A stretch of DNA of 64,000 nucleotides, taken from the NCBI RefSeq assembly GCF_014694315.1, contig NZ_JAAOXD010000009.1:69854-133853 (forward strand). Reading direction: 5' to 3'. The translations under genes and the position numbers were made by a program. Positions 50,251 to 58,270 of this stretch are shown piece after piece; position 1 is the first letter of the stretch, and every line of letters begins with the position of its first letter. Origin of the DNA: Arthrobacter ipis (lineage in GTDB: Bacteria > Actinomycetota > Actinomycetes > Actinomycetales > Micrococcaceae). The notes below the pieces were generated by a model, which was not told the origin of the DNA, did no database searches, and saw only the letters and a program-made list of their open reading frames with translations.

Positions 50251-51088
50251 CAAGGCCAGGACAGGCAGCAGAACTAACCGGCGGGACACCCGCTACACCG
50301 GTGTCCCGCCGTGGGTATTCGCCCTCGCGGCAGCAGGAGCGCTGTTTGTCCTGTTGCCGCTGGCCGCCATGGTGGTCAGGGTCAACTGGGGCGAGTTCAT
50401 CCCGCTCATCACCTCGGAATCCTCCCTCACCGCGCTGGGTCTGAGCCTGCGGACGTCGGCCGCCAGCACAGTACTGTGCATCGTGCTCGGTGTGCCGCTG
50501 GCCCTCGTCCTGGCCCGTGCCAGTTTCCCGGGCCAGCGGCTGCTGCGCGCCTTCGTGCTCCTCCCCCTCGTGTTGCCGCCGGTCGTCGGTGGCATCGCCT
50601 TGCTGTACACGTTCGGCCGCCAGGGCCTGCTCGGGCGCAGCATCGAACTGGCAGGGATCCAGATCGCCTTCTCCACCAGCGCCGTCGTTCTTGCCCAGAC
50701 GTTCGTGGCGCTGCCGTTCCTGGTGGTCAGCCTCGAGGGCGCCCTGCGCACTGCGGGCACCAAGTACGAGGCGGTTGCGGCGACCCTGGGCGCCCGTCCC
50801 ACCACAGTGCTGCGACGCGTCAGCATCCCGCTGGTGCTGCCCGGGCTGGCTTCCGGTGCGGTGTTGTCGTTCGCGCGCTGCCTCGGTGAATTCGGCGCGA
50901 CCCTGACCTTCGCCGGCAGCCTGCAGGGCGTTACCCGAACCCTGCCGCTGGAGATCTACCTGCAGCGGGAAACCGACGCCGATGCCGCCGTCGCCCTTTC
51001 CCTGGTGCTGGTCGCGGTGGCCGTCGCGGTCGTCGGGCTTTCCTACCGCCGCCCCCGGGCGCTGCCGTCACAGGCAGGAACAGAATGA
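50225..51088 (+). CDS. modB: Molybdate ABC transporter permease
   Basis: The 287-residue protein has six hydrophobic segments and the binding-protein-dependent permease loop EGALRTAGTKYEAVAATLGA that contacts ModC. FVLLPLVLPPVVGGIALLY and FARCLGEFGATLTFAGS are ModB/CysT-type blocks. GTG 50225 has AAGG 7 bases upstream within the end of modA. The stop overlaps the modC ATG. Confidence 0.94.
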   Translation: MTPVSAPRSKARTGSRTNRRDTRYTGVPPWVFALAAAGALFVLLPLAAMVVRVNWGEFIPLITSESSLTALGLSLRTSAASTVLCIVLGVPLALVLARASFPGQRLLRAFVLLPLVLPPVVGGIALLYTFGRQGLLGRSIELAGIQIAFSTSAVVLAQTFVALPFLVVSLEGALRTAGTKYEAVAATLGARPTTVLRRVSIPLVLPGLASGAVLSFARCLGEFGATLTFAGSLQGVTRTLPLEIYLQRETDADAAVALSLVLVAVAVAVVGLSYRRPRALPSQAGTE

Positions 51089-52134
51089 CCTTCACGCTCA
51101 ACGCCGCGCTGCACGCGCGCAACTTCGACGTCTCCCTCACGCTCGGACCCGCCGAAACCGTCGCCGTGCTGGGCCCCAACGGAGCCGGAAAATCGACACT
51201 GCTGGGGATTATCGCCGGGCTGCTCCGCCCGGACAGCGGGCGCGCCGTGCTCGGAGAGAAAACGCTGTTCAACCTCGACGGCGGAGCCAGCCACTTCCTG
51301 CCGCCGCACACCCGGGGAACAGCCCTGCTCGCACAGGAACCGCTGCTGTTTCCGCACATGAGCGTGCTGGAGAATGTCGCCTTCGGGCCACGGGCGGCCG
51401 GCGAGAGCCGGGCCTGCGCGCTGGAGACGGCGCGGCACTGGCTGGCCGAGGTGGAGGCCGCCGAGTTCGCGGACCGGCGGCCCGGCCAGCTCTCGGGCGG
51501 GCAGGCGCAGCGCGTCGCCATCGCCCGCGCCCTGGCCACAGACCCCGAACTGCTGCTCCTTGACGAACCCATGGCGGCCCTCGACATCCATGCCGCCCCT
51601 ATGCTCCGCAGGCTGCTCAAGCGGGTCCTCGCCAACCGCCGGGCCATCATCATCACGCACGATATCCTGGACGCCCTGATGCTCGCCGACCGGGCAATCG
51701 TCGTCGAAAGTGGACACATCACCGAGGAGGGGCCCACGCGCGCGGTCCTGGAAAAACCGCGCAGCAAGTTCGCCGCGGGCTTGGCGGGCATGAACCTGGT
51801 GACCGGCACCATCACCGGCCGCGGACTGACTTCCGACGGCGGGCTGGACATCACTGCCCACCCCGAGGACGGTGCCGTCCCCGGCCAGGACGGCGTCGCC
51901 GTCTTTTCGCCGACGGCGGTTTCGGTCTTCCTGGGCGCTGAGCACGGCAGCCCGCGGAACTCGTTCGCCGTCACCATCACGGACCTTGAACCCCACGGCG
52001 ACCAGATCCGCGTCCACGCAGGCGGCCTGTCAGCGGACATCACCCCGGCAGCCTCGGCAGACCTGGGACTCACGCCGGGGATGACCGTCTACTTTGTCAT
52101 CAAGGCCACGGCCATCGCCGTTTACCCGGCGTAG
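51085..52134 (+). CDS. modC: Molybdate ABC transporter ATP-binding protein
   Basis: The 349-residue ATPase has Walker A GPNGAGKST, signature LSGGQAQR, Walker B LLLLDEPMAALD and the switch His in IIITHD, followed by a C-terminal TOBE-like domain (about residues 230-345). It drives molybdate import with ModB. It is the last gene of the operon. Its final 35 bases overlap the 3' end of the converging MFS frame, whose own tail appears to be extended. Confidence 0.94.
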   Translation: MTFTLNAALHARNFDVSLTLGPAETVAVLGPNGAGKSTLLGIIAGLLRPDSGRAVLGEKTLFNLDGGASHFLPPHTRGTALLAQEPLLFPHMSVLENVAFGPRAAGESRACALETARHWLAEVEAAEFADRRPGQLSGGQAQRVAIARALATDPELLLLDEPMAALDIHAAPMLRRLLKRVLANRRAIIITHDILDALMLADRAIVVESGHITEEGPTRAVLEKPRSKFAAGLAGMNLVTGTITGRGLTSDGGLDITAHPEDGAVPGQDGVAVFSPTAVSVFLGAEHGSPRNSFAVTITDLEPHGDQIRVHAGGLSADITPAASADLGLTPGMTVYFVIKATAIAVYPA

Positions 52135-53470
52135 GGGTCCTTGGGTGCTCCGACCCCAGCGCGGACTGGCAGCTAATGCCCGCAAAATCCAATTCTGGGT
52201 CATTACCTGCCGGTTCGACGGGTAAGTCCGCCATTCGTTTGGCCAGCACCGCCGACAGCACCAGAACCAGTAGTCCGGCCAGCGGCACCACGAAGAGTCC
52301 GACGCGCAGGCTGGCAACATCCGCGATGGCGCCCACGACAGGCGGCGACACCAGGAAGCCCACGCGCATCAGCCAGCTGACCATCGTGAGTCCCGTTCCG
52401 GGCCGCAGCCCGGGGAGTTCGTCCGCCGCGTGCATGGCCGCGGGAACGAGGGTTGCGACGCCGAGGCCTGCTGCCGCGAAGCCGAGGATGGTACCGGGGA
52501 CGCTGGGGACGGCCAGGGCGGTACCCATGCCGACGGCGGCGATGATGCCGCCGGCGCGCGCCACGGTCCGCTGGCCGAAGCGGTCCACGAGCCGGTCGCC
52601 CAGCAGACGGCCGACGAACTGCGCTCCGGTCAGCGCCACGAAACCCAGGCCGGCGATAGTCGTGGCAGCCCCGAGGCTGTCGCTGAGGTAGATGGCGGAC
52701 CACGAACTGCCCGCGTCCTCCACGAGTGCGGCGGCCGTGGCGATGAGCACCAGGGCGGCCAGGACGCCGTACTTGGCCGCTGCTCCCCGGGCGGCCGACG
52801 CCGGTCCCAAGTCCGGTTCCGCAGTTCCGTCCGCCGCCTCAGCGGCGGCAGCATCGCCGTCGTCCGTTTCCGGCCCCGGCAGGAGGAAGCGGTAGCAGCA
52901 CAGCGTCAGCGCCGCGAACAGGGCGGCGGAGATGCTGAGGTGGATTCCGGGCACAAGATTAAGGCCCGCCGCCGCGGCACCCATCAGGCCGCCCAGCACC
53001 GCTCCGATGCTCCACACCGCGTGCAGGGAGTTGATGATGGAGCGCTGGTACAGCCGCTGCACGCGCAGCCCGTGGGCATTCTGCGCCACGTCGGTGGCTG
53101 CGTCCATGGCTCCTGCAAAGAAGAGCGCAGCCGCGAGCATCGCCCACGAGGGCGCGATGCCCGCGAAAAGAATGCCCACGCTGGTCAGGATGGTGCCCGC
53201 AACCGCCACCCGCGAGGACCGGAAGCGGCGGATCAAGGCGCCCGACGCGAGTCCCGCAATCAGTGCACCGAGGGGGAACGCCGCCACGGCAAGGCCGAAC
53301 TCCGCATTGCTCAGGCTCAGGTCGTCCATGATCGCCGGGTACCGCGGCAGCAGGTTGGCGAAGAGCGCGCCGTTGGTGAGGAAGAGGATGCCGACGGCGG
53401 CACGCGCCTTGCCGGGCCTGGCCGGTGCGGCGACGGCGGCAGACGGCGCCGTAGTTGAAGAGTTGGTCAC
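52100..53470 (-). CDS. MFS transporter with anomalous C-terminus
   Basis: The 456-residue protein has 12 hydrophobic segments and a YbjJ/FucP-like pattern (LFLTNGALFANLLPRYPAI, FPLGALIAGLASGALIRRF); unlike the others in this window it is not an MHS symporter. The frame ends ELDFAGISCQSALGSE and a proline/arginine-rich tail produced by reading through the palindrome at 52168-52211 and into the end of modC; the native C-terminus was probably near LAKRMADLPV. GTG at 53470 overlaps the TetR stop (GTGA). It may export a sugar or drug; regulation by the TetR protein is likely. Confidence 0.85.
   Translation of the reverse strand: MTNSSTTAPSAAVAAPARPGKARAAVGILFLTNGALFANLLPRYPAIMDDLSLSNAEFGLAVAAFPLGALIAGLASGALIRRFRSSRVAVAGTILTSVGILFAGIAPSWAMLAAALFFAGAMDAATDVAQNAHGLRVQRLYQRSIINSLHAVWSIGAVLGGLMGAAAAGLNLVPGIHLSISAALFAALTLCCYRFLLPGPETDDGDAAAAEAADGTAEPDLGPASAARGAAAKYGVLAALVLIATAAALVEDAGSSWSAIYLSDSLGAATTIAGLGFVALTGAQFVGRLLGDRLVDRFGQRTVARAGGIIAAVGMGTALAVPSVPGTILGFAAAGLGVATLVPAAMHAADELPGLRPGTGLTMVSWLMRVGFLVSPPVVGAIADVASLRVGLFVVPLAGLLVLVLSAVLAKRMADLPVEPAGNDPELDFAGISCQSALGSEHPRTPTPGKRRWPWP
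52168..52211. repeat. 44-nt imperfect palindrome, inside MFS frame end
   Basis: GGCAGCTAATGCCC at the left and GGGTCATTACCTGCC at the right are near-complementary around GCAAAATCCAATTCT. The pattern GCAGnTAnTGCCC matches the repeat at 32939-32993. It lies within the last 40 codons of the MFS frame at 52100-53470, which reads through it. Confidence 0.65.
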
Positions 53471-54039
53471 TGCGGAGTCACTATTCTGTTCACGGCGTCG
53501 CGAACGGTCTCAATGGACATGGGCTCCAGGGCCAGCGCGCGGTGGATGGAGAGGCCCTCAATCAGGGCGTCGAGCATCACCGTTGTGGCCGGATCGAAGT
53601 GCCGCTCCAGGGCGGCGCGGCTCCTGGCCATCCAGGTGTCGGTCACCCGGCGCAGGTCCGGGCGGCGCGCGGCCAGGGCGTAGAGCTCGTAGGTGAGCAG
53701 GATGTTCCGGCGTTCCCCGAGCAGCTCCCCCCCGATGAGGCCTACCACGGCTTCCCGCGCAGCCTCCGGCCCGTCGGCGTTAGCCAGGGCCGCCTCGAAT
53801 CCGTCCGCGGTTTCGTCGGCGAGCTTCGTGAAGGCCGCCGCGAACAGATCGTCGAGGCCCTTGAAATGGTAGGTCAGCGAGCCAAGGGGCACGTCCGCGG
53901 CCAGGGCGACCTTCCGGTGGGTGGTGGCGGCAACGCCGTGTTCGGCGATGACGTCCAGTGCCACCTCTATCAGCCGCTGCCGACGGTTGGGGTCATGGCG
54001 GCGTACGCTGCCGGCCCTGGGCGGCTGCCCAGCGCTCAT
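53467..54039 (-). CDS. TetR-family regulator
   Basis: From ATG 54039 the 190-residue protein has the TetR helix-turn-helix (RRQRLIEVALDVIAEHGV, TTHRKVALAADVPLGSLTYHF, about residues 20-65) and a ligand-binding domain. The start is fixed by ATGA overlap with the acetyltransferase stop; longer frames upstream overlap that gene and are Arg-rich. It lies second in the acetyltransferase-TetR-MFS operon, whose promoter carries a large nested palindrome suited to a TetR dimer pair. Confidence 0.88.
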   Translation of the reverse strand: MSAGQPPRAGSVRRHDPNRRQRLIEVALDVIAEHGVAATTHRKVALAADVPLGSLTYHFKGLDDLFAAAFTKLADETADGFEAALANADGPEAAREAVVGLIGGELLGERRNILLTYELYALAARRPDLRRVTDTWMARSRAALERHFDPATTVMLDALIEGLSIHRALALEPMSIETVRDAVNRIVTPQ

Positions 54040-54614
54040 ATGCTGCGGATGACGCGTGCTGGATTGCCGACGGCGACGACGTTGGCCGGCACGTCCTTCG
54101 TCACCACGGCCCCGGCGCCGATCACCGAGTTCTCCCCCACTGTCACGCCGGGCAGGATGATCGCCCCTCCGCCGATCCACACGTTGTCACCGATGGTGAT
54201 GGGCTGCGCCGCCTCAAGCTTGTCCCGGCGCGGCCCAGGCTCCACCGGATGCGTGGGCGTCAGCAGCTGGACGTTGGGGCCGATCTGCACGTCGTCGCCG
54301 ATGGTGATAGGGGCAACGTCCAGCGCCGTTAAGTTGAAGTTGATGAAGGTACGGGCACCGATCCGGATGTACTTGCCGTAGTCAACGAACAACGGCGGCC
54401 GGATGTCCGTGTCCTCGCCGACCGCACCGAGGAGGTCGGCCAGGATCCGCTTGGCCTCACCCCGGTCCCCGGCCCACGTCCTGCCGTAGCGGTCGGCCAG
54501 CTCCATGCCGCGCGCGTTGTCGGCGGCGAGGTTCGGATCGTCGGCGATGTACAGGTCCCCGGCGAGCATCCGTTCCTGCATCGTCCTGCTGTCGCCGGCA
54601 AAATACTGCTCCAC
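54036..54614 (-). CDS. Sugar O-acetyltransferase (maltose/galactoside type)
   Basis: The 192-residue protein has the maltose acetyltransferase N-terminal helix region (MLAGDLYIADDPNL) and a left-handed beta-helix of hexapeptide repeats (ITIGDDVQIGPNVQLLTPTHP, ITIGDNVWIGGGAIILPGVTVGENSVIGAGAVV is split), with the catalytic His in PTHPVEPG. It transfers acetyl from acetyl-CoA to a sugar hydroxyl, often as a detoxification step. First gene of the operon, about 18 bases after the nested palindrome. Confidence 0.9.
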   Translation of the reverse strand: MEQYFAGDSRTMQERMLAGDLYIADDPNLAADNARGMELADRYGRTWAGDRGEAKRILADLLGAVGEDTDIRPPLFVDYGKYIRIGARTFINFNLTALDVAPITIGDDVQIGPNVQLLTPTHPVEPGPRRDKLEAAQPITIGDNVWIGGGAIILPGVTVGENSVIGAGAVVTKDVPANVVAVGNPARVIRSI

Positions 54615-54631
54615 AACAAATCCCTCCGAAA

Positions 54632-54680
54632 GGCGTTATGTACAAATGTACACTGCTTGTGTACGGATGTACATAACGCC
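54632..54680. promoter_or_regulatory. Nested 49-nt palindromic operator
   Basis: GGCGTTATGTACA at the left is an exact complement of TGTACATAACGCC at the right, 23 bases apart, and the interval holds further TGTAC/GTACA words (ATGTACAC, GTGTACGG). Four TGTAC-type half-sites suit two TetR dimers. It lies between the acetyltransferase start and the 3' end of nothing else, so it is the operon promoter; the GH51 gene ends about 35 bases away. Confidence 0.75.
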
Positions 54681-54714
54681 CCCCCGGGGCTGTTCGGAGA
54701 TGAGCGCAGAAGGA

Positions 54715-56253
54715 TTAGTTCTTGGCCACGTCCAGCTCGACGACGGCCCAGGACAGTGCGGGCAGGCTCAGCCGGAATTCGGAGCCGCTTGCCTTCGCCC
54801 CTTCGAGCGGCTTCAGGCCGACGCGGTCCGGGCTGCCCTGGGCGTTGATGGTGAAGCGGTCCCCGCCCTCGGGGATCTCCAGGACCTCAGCGCGGAGCAC
54901 CCGCCGGGCATCGAACCCGCGCAGGGCCACTTCGACGTCGGCCGCCTCCTCCAGTCCGCGGTTCGCGAAGAACAGTGCCACCCGGCCCGTTTCCTCGTTC
55001 CACGTCGCGCTCACATCCACCAGGTCGGTGTCGCCGAACCGGGCGTTGCCGTACTTGTCCGAGTCAACGGACAGGCGCAGGATCTGGCCCTTCGCCAGTC
55101 CGGCCATCCGGGCGAAGGGGTGGAAGATGGTCTGGCGCCAGGCCGGGCCGTTTTCCTCGCTGAAGATCGGCGCGATCACGTTGACCAGCTGCGCCTGGTT
55201 GGCGATCTTGACGCGGTCGCCGTGGCGGAGCAGCGAGTTGAGCAGGGTGCCGACCACGACCGCGTCCGTCACGTTGTACTTGTCCTCGATGACCCGCGGG
55301 TGCTCGCGCCAGCCCGCCTTGGTCACGTTGTGCGGCTGGTCCTCGGTGTCGAGGCCGCGCTGGTACCAGACGTTCCATTCGTCGAAGGACAGGTTGATGT
55401 GCTTCTTGTGCTTGCCTTTGGCGCGGACGGCGTCGGCCGTGGCGATCACTGACTCGATGAAGTAGTCGGTGTCGACGGCGCTGGCGAGGAAGCTGCCGAC
55501 GTCGCCGTCGTGCTCCTGGTAGTAGGCGTGCAGCGAGACGTAGTCCACTTCCTCATACGCGTGGGTCAGTACGGTCTGTTCCCAGGCCCCGAAGGTGGGC
55601 ATGCCGGAGTTGGAGCTGCCGCAGGCCACCAGTTCGATGTCCGGGTCCACGAACCGCATCGCCTTGGCCGCCTCCTGGGCCAGCCGGCCGTATTCCTCGG
55701 CGGTCTTGTGGCCGATCTGCCAGGGCCCGTCCATCTCGTTGCCGAGGCACCACAGCTTGATGTTGAACGGATCCTTGTGCCCGTTCTTGGCGCGCAGATC
55801 CGAAAGATAGGTGCCGCCGGGGTGGTTGGCGTACTCCACGATCTCGCGGGCCGCGTCCACTCCCCTGGTGCCCAGGTTGATGGCCTCCATGATTTCGGTG
55901 CCGGCCTGCCGGGACCAGTCCACGAACTCGTGCAGGCCGAAGGCGTTGGTCTCAAGTGTGTGCCAGGCGCCGTCGAGCCGGCGGGGGCGGTTTTCCCGCG
56001 GGCCGATGCCGTCCTCCCAGTTGTGGCCGGACACGAAATTGCCGCCGGGGTAGCGGATGACGGTGGCGCCAAGCTCCTTGACGAGCTTGAGCACGTCCTG
56101 GCGGAAGCCGTTCTCATCGGCCTCCGGGTGGCCGGGCTCGTAGATGCCGGTGTAGACGCAGCGGCCCATGTGCTCAACGAAGGAGCCGAAAAGGCGGCGG
56201 GGTACTTCCCCGATGGTGAAGTCGCGGTCGAGGGTGATCCTTGCGCGGGACAT
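54715..56253 (-). CDS. abfA: GH51 alpha-L-arabinofuranosidase
   Basis: The 512-residue intracellular enzyme has the GH51 blocks FGSFVEHMGRCVYTGIYEPG, VIRYPGGNFVSGHNWEDGIGP, the acid/base Glu173 in WCLGNEMDGPWQ, and the nucleophile Glu292 in LSFDEWNVWYQ, followed by the C-terminal beta-domain. It removes terminal arabinofuranose from arabino- or arabinoxylo-oligosaccharides. There is no signal peptide, so substrates must be imported; the two permeases and the binding protein upstream supply them. It is the last gene of the ABC-abfA operon, 65 bases after the second permease. Confidence 0.95.
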   Translation of the reverse strand: MSRARITLDRDFTIGEVPRRLFGSFVEHMGRCVYTGIYEPGHPEADENGFRQDVLKLVKELGATVIRYPGGNFVSGHNWEDGIGPRENRPRRLDGAWHTLETNAFGLHEFVDWSRQAGTEIMEAINLGTRGVDAAREIVEYANHPGGTYLSDLRAKNGHKDPFNIKLWCLGNEMDGPWQIGHKTAEEYGRLAQEAAKAMRFVDPDIELVACGSSNSGMPTFGAWEQTVLTHAYEEVDYVSLHAYYQEHDGDVGSFLASAVDTDYFIESVIATADAVRAKGKHKKHINLSFDEWNVWYQRGLDTEDQPHNVTKAGWREHPRVIEDKYNVTDAVVVGTLLNSLLRHGDRVKIANQAQLVNVIAPIFSEENGPAWRQTIFHPFARMAGLAKGQILRLSVDSDKYGNARFGDTDLVDVSATWNEETGRVALFFANRGLEEAADVEVALRGFDARRVLRAEVLEIPEGGDRFTINAQGSPDRVGLKPLEGAKASGSEFRLSLPALSWAVVELDVAKN

Positions 56254-56318
56254 GTGGGGTATCTCCTTGGTTGTGGTTCTGGTTCGACAGAAATCGGGTG
56301 AAAAGCGAAGGTGCCGGT

Positions 56319-57215
56319 TCAGGTGCCGGCGAGTCCCGTCGTCGCAACGCCCTTGATGATTTGGCGCTGGAAGAACAGGAACACGAGGATGAGCGGCAGC
56401 GCCGCGAGCAGCGCGGACGCCATGTTCTGCGCGTACTGGATGCCGTAGGCGCTCTTGATGGTCTGCAGCCCCACCGGCAGGGTCAGGATGGAGCCGTCGT
56501 TGGTGGAGATGAAGGGCCAGAGGAAGTTGTTCCAGGCGCTGATGAACACGAAGATCGCGACGGCGGCCAGGATGGGCCGTGAGAGCGGCAGGATGATCTG
56601 GGTGAAGATCCGCATCCGGCTGGCACCGTCCATCACCGCGGCCTCCTCGAGTTCAGGCGGGATCTGGTCGAAGAACTTCTTGAGCACGAACACCATGGCC
56701 GGGTGGATGACCTGCGGCAGGATGATCGCCCACGACGTGTCGATCATGTGCAGCGCCACCATTTGGTAGAACAGCGGGATGATCAGCACCGGCGGCGGAA
56801 TGATGATGGACGCGATGATCACCGTCATCAGCACCTTCTTCCCGCGGAAGTCGATGCGGGACAGGGCGTAGGCCACCAGCGCGGAGATGGCCAGCGTAAT
56901 CACGGTGATGGCCGCGGAGGTGTAGAGGGAGTTCCACGTCCACAGCGGAATGTTGCCGTCCTGGAACACCTTGACGAACGCATCGGCGGTAAAGCCCGAC
57001 GGCGGAATCCAGCTTACTTTCGGCGCCGCGGCGTCCGTTTCGCTCTTGAAAGCGGTAACCGTGGCCCAGGCAAAGGGGATCAGCCACAGGACGGCGAGGA
57101 TCGCGGCCACCGCAAGGACGGCGGCCCTGCCGGCCGTCATCTTTTTCCGGGGCTGGCGAAGCTGGGTGGCGGACGTGCCGCGAAGGGCGGGACGGGTGAG
57201 GGTTTGGGTTGCCAT
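56319..57215 (-). CDS. Carbohydrate ABC transporter permease (CUT1, MalG type)
   Basis: The 298-residue permease has six membrane segments and the EAA loop PPELEEAAVMDGASRMRIFTQIILP (split) that binds the ATPase. ATG 57215 follows the stop of the first permease by 2 bases; the frame stays open upstream but in a shadow of that gene. No ATPase gene is present, so it probably uses a shared MsiK-type ATPase encoded elsewhere, which is usual for actinobacterial CUT1 systems. Confidence 0.92.
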   Translation of the reverse strand: MATQTLTRPALRGTSATQLRQPRKKMTAGRAAVLAVAAILAVLWLIPFAWATVTAFKSETDAAAPKVSWIPPSGFTADAFVKVFQDGNIPLWTWNSLYTSAAITVITLAISALVAYALSRIDFRGKKVLMTVIIASIIIPPPVLIIPLFYQMVALHMIDTSWAIILPQVIHPAMVFVLKKFFDQIPPELEEAAVMDGASRMRIFTQIILPLSRPILAAVAIFVFISAWNNFLWPFISTNDGSILTLPVGLQTIKSAYGIQYAQNMASALLAALPLILVFLFFQRQIIKGVATTGLAGT

Positions 57216-57217
57216 GG

Positions 57218-58210
57218 TTATGCACTCCTGCGGCGAGCGATGAGGAACTGCATGACCGAGACGGCCACGATCAGCCCGAAGAAGATGTAGGAGATGGCTG
57301 CGGAGTAGCCCAGCCGGTAGCCGGTGAACCCGGTTTCGAAGATGTACTGCACCACGGGCCGGGTGGAACCCGCGGGGCCGCCGGCCGTCATCTGGTACAC
57401 CTGATCGAAGATCTTCAGTGAGGCCAGGATCTGCAGGAGCACGATCATCACGGTGGTGGGCGTCAGCTGCGGCAGGGTGATGGAGAAGAACTGCCGCCAG
57501 GCGCCTGCCCCGTCCAGCGACGCGGCCTCGTAGTGCTGGGCAGGGACGTTCTGCATGGCGGCCAGGTACAGCAGGAAGTTGAAGCCCACCGTCCACCACA
57601 GCGTGGCGATGACGATGGCCCACATGGCCACGTTCGGGTCGTTCAGCCAGGCCACCTTGGGGAGCCCGATCTTCGCCAGCGAGTCATTGATCAGCCCCAG
57701 CTGCGGGTTGTACATCCAGGAGAAGAAGAGGGAGACAACTGTGGAGGCGAGCAAATACGGGGCGAAGTAGGAGAGCCGCCACAGCCACTGGGCCGGCAGC
57801 CCGACGTTGACCAGTGCCGCCATGACCAGGGCGACGAGCACCAGCGGAACCGTGCTGATCACGGTGAAGTAGAGGGTGTTGCCGAGGGAGTGCCACATGT
57901 CGGCGTCGGCCAGGGCTTCGGCGTAGTTGGCCAGGCCGATCAGGCTGTCATTGGCCCCGGTAAGGGACTTGCCGGTCAGGCTCATGTACAGGCCATAGAG
58001 CAGGGGCCAGACGAGGAAGACCAGGAAGAACGCCAGGAACGGGGCGGCAAAGCCCCAGCCATTGAGGTTGTCCCGGGTCCGGCGGGGACTGGACTGCGCC
58101 GTGCTGAACGGGCTCTTTTTAGCCTGGATACACCGGGACGGGTTTCTGCGGGACTGGCCGGGCAGGGATGGCGCCTGCTCAGCACTTTCGGATGTTGCTA
58201 AGGAACTCAA
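57218..58210 (-). CDS. Carbohydrate ABC transporter permease (CUT1, MalF type)
   Basis: The 330-residue permease has six membrane segments after a 45-residue hydrophilic N-terminus, and the EAA loop HYEAASLDGAGAWRQFFSITLP. Start is TTG at 58210 with AGGAG 6 bases upstream. It forms the channel with the MalG-type partner directly downstream. It follows the binding-protein gene by 60 bases. Confidence 0.92.
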   Translation of the reverse strand: MSSLATSESAEQAPSLPGQSRRNPSRCIQAKKSPFSTAQSSPRRTRDNLNGWGFAAPFLAFFLVFLVWPLLYGLYMSLTGKSLTGANDSLIGLANYAEALADADMWHSLGNTLYFTVISTVPLVLVALVMAALVNVGLPAQWLWRLSYFAPYLLASTVVSLFFSWMYNPQLGLINDSLAKIGLPKVAWLNDPNVAMWAIVIATLWWTVGFNFLLYLAAMQNVPAQHYEAASLDGAGAWRQFFSITLPQLTPTTVMIVLLQILASLKIFDQVYQMTAGGPAGSTRPVVQYIFETGFTGYRLGYSAAISYIFFGLIVAVSVMQFLIARRRSA

Positions 58211-58270
58211 TGGGACTCCTTTGTCGCTCAGTGGTCTCAGATGCTCAGTGCTCTCAGATACTCAGTGGCC

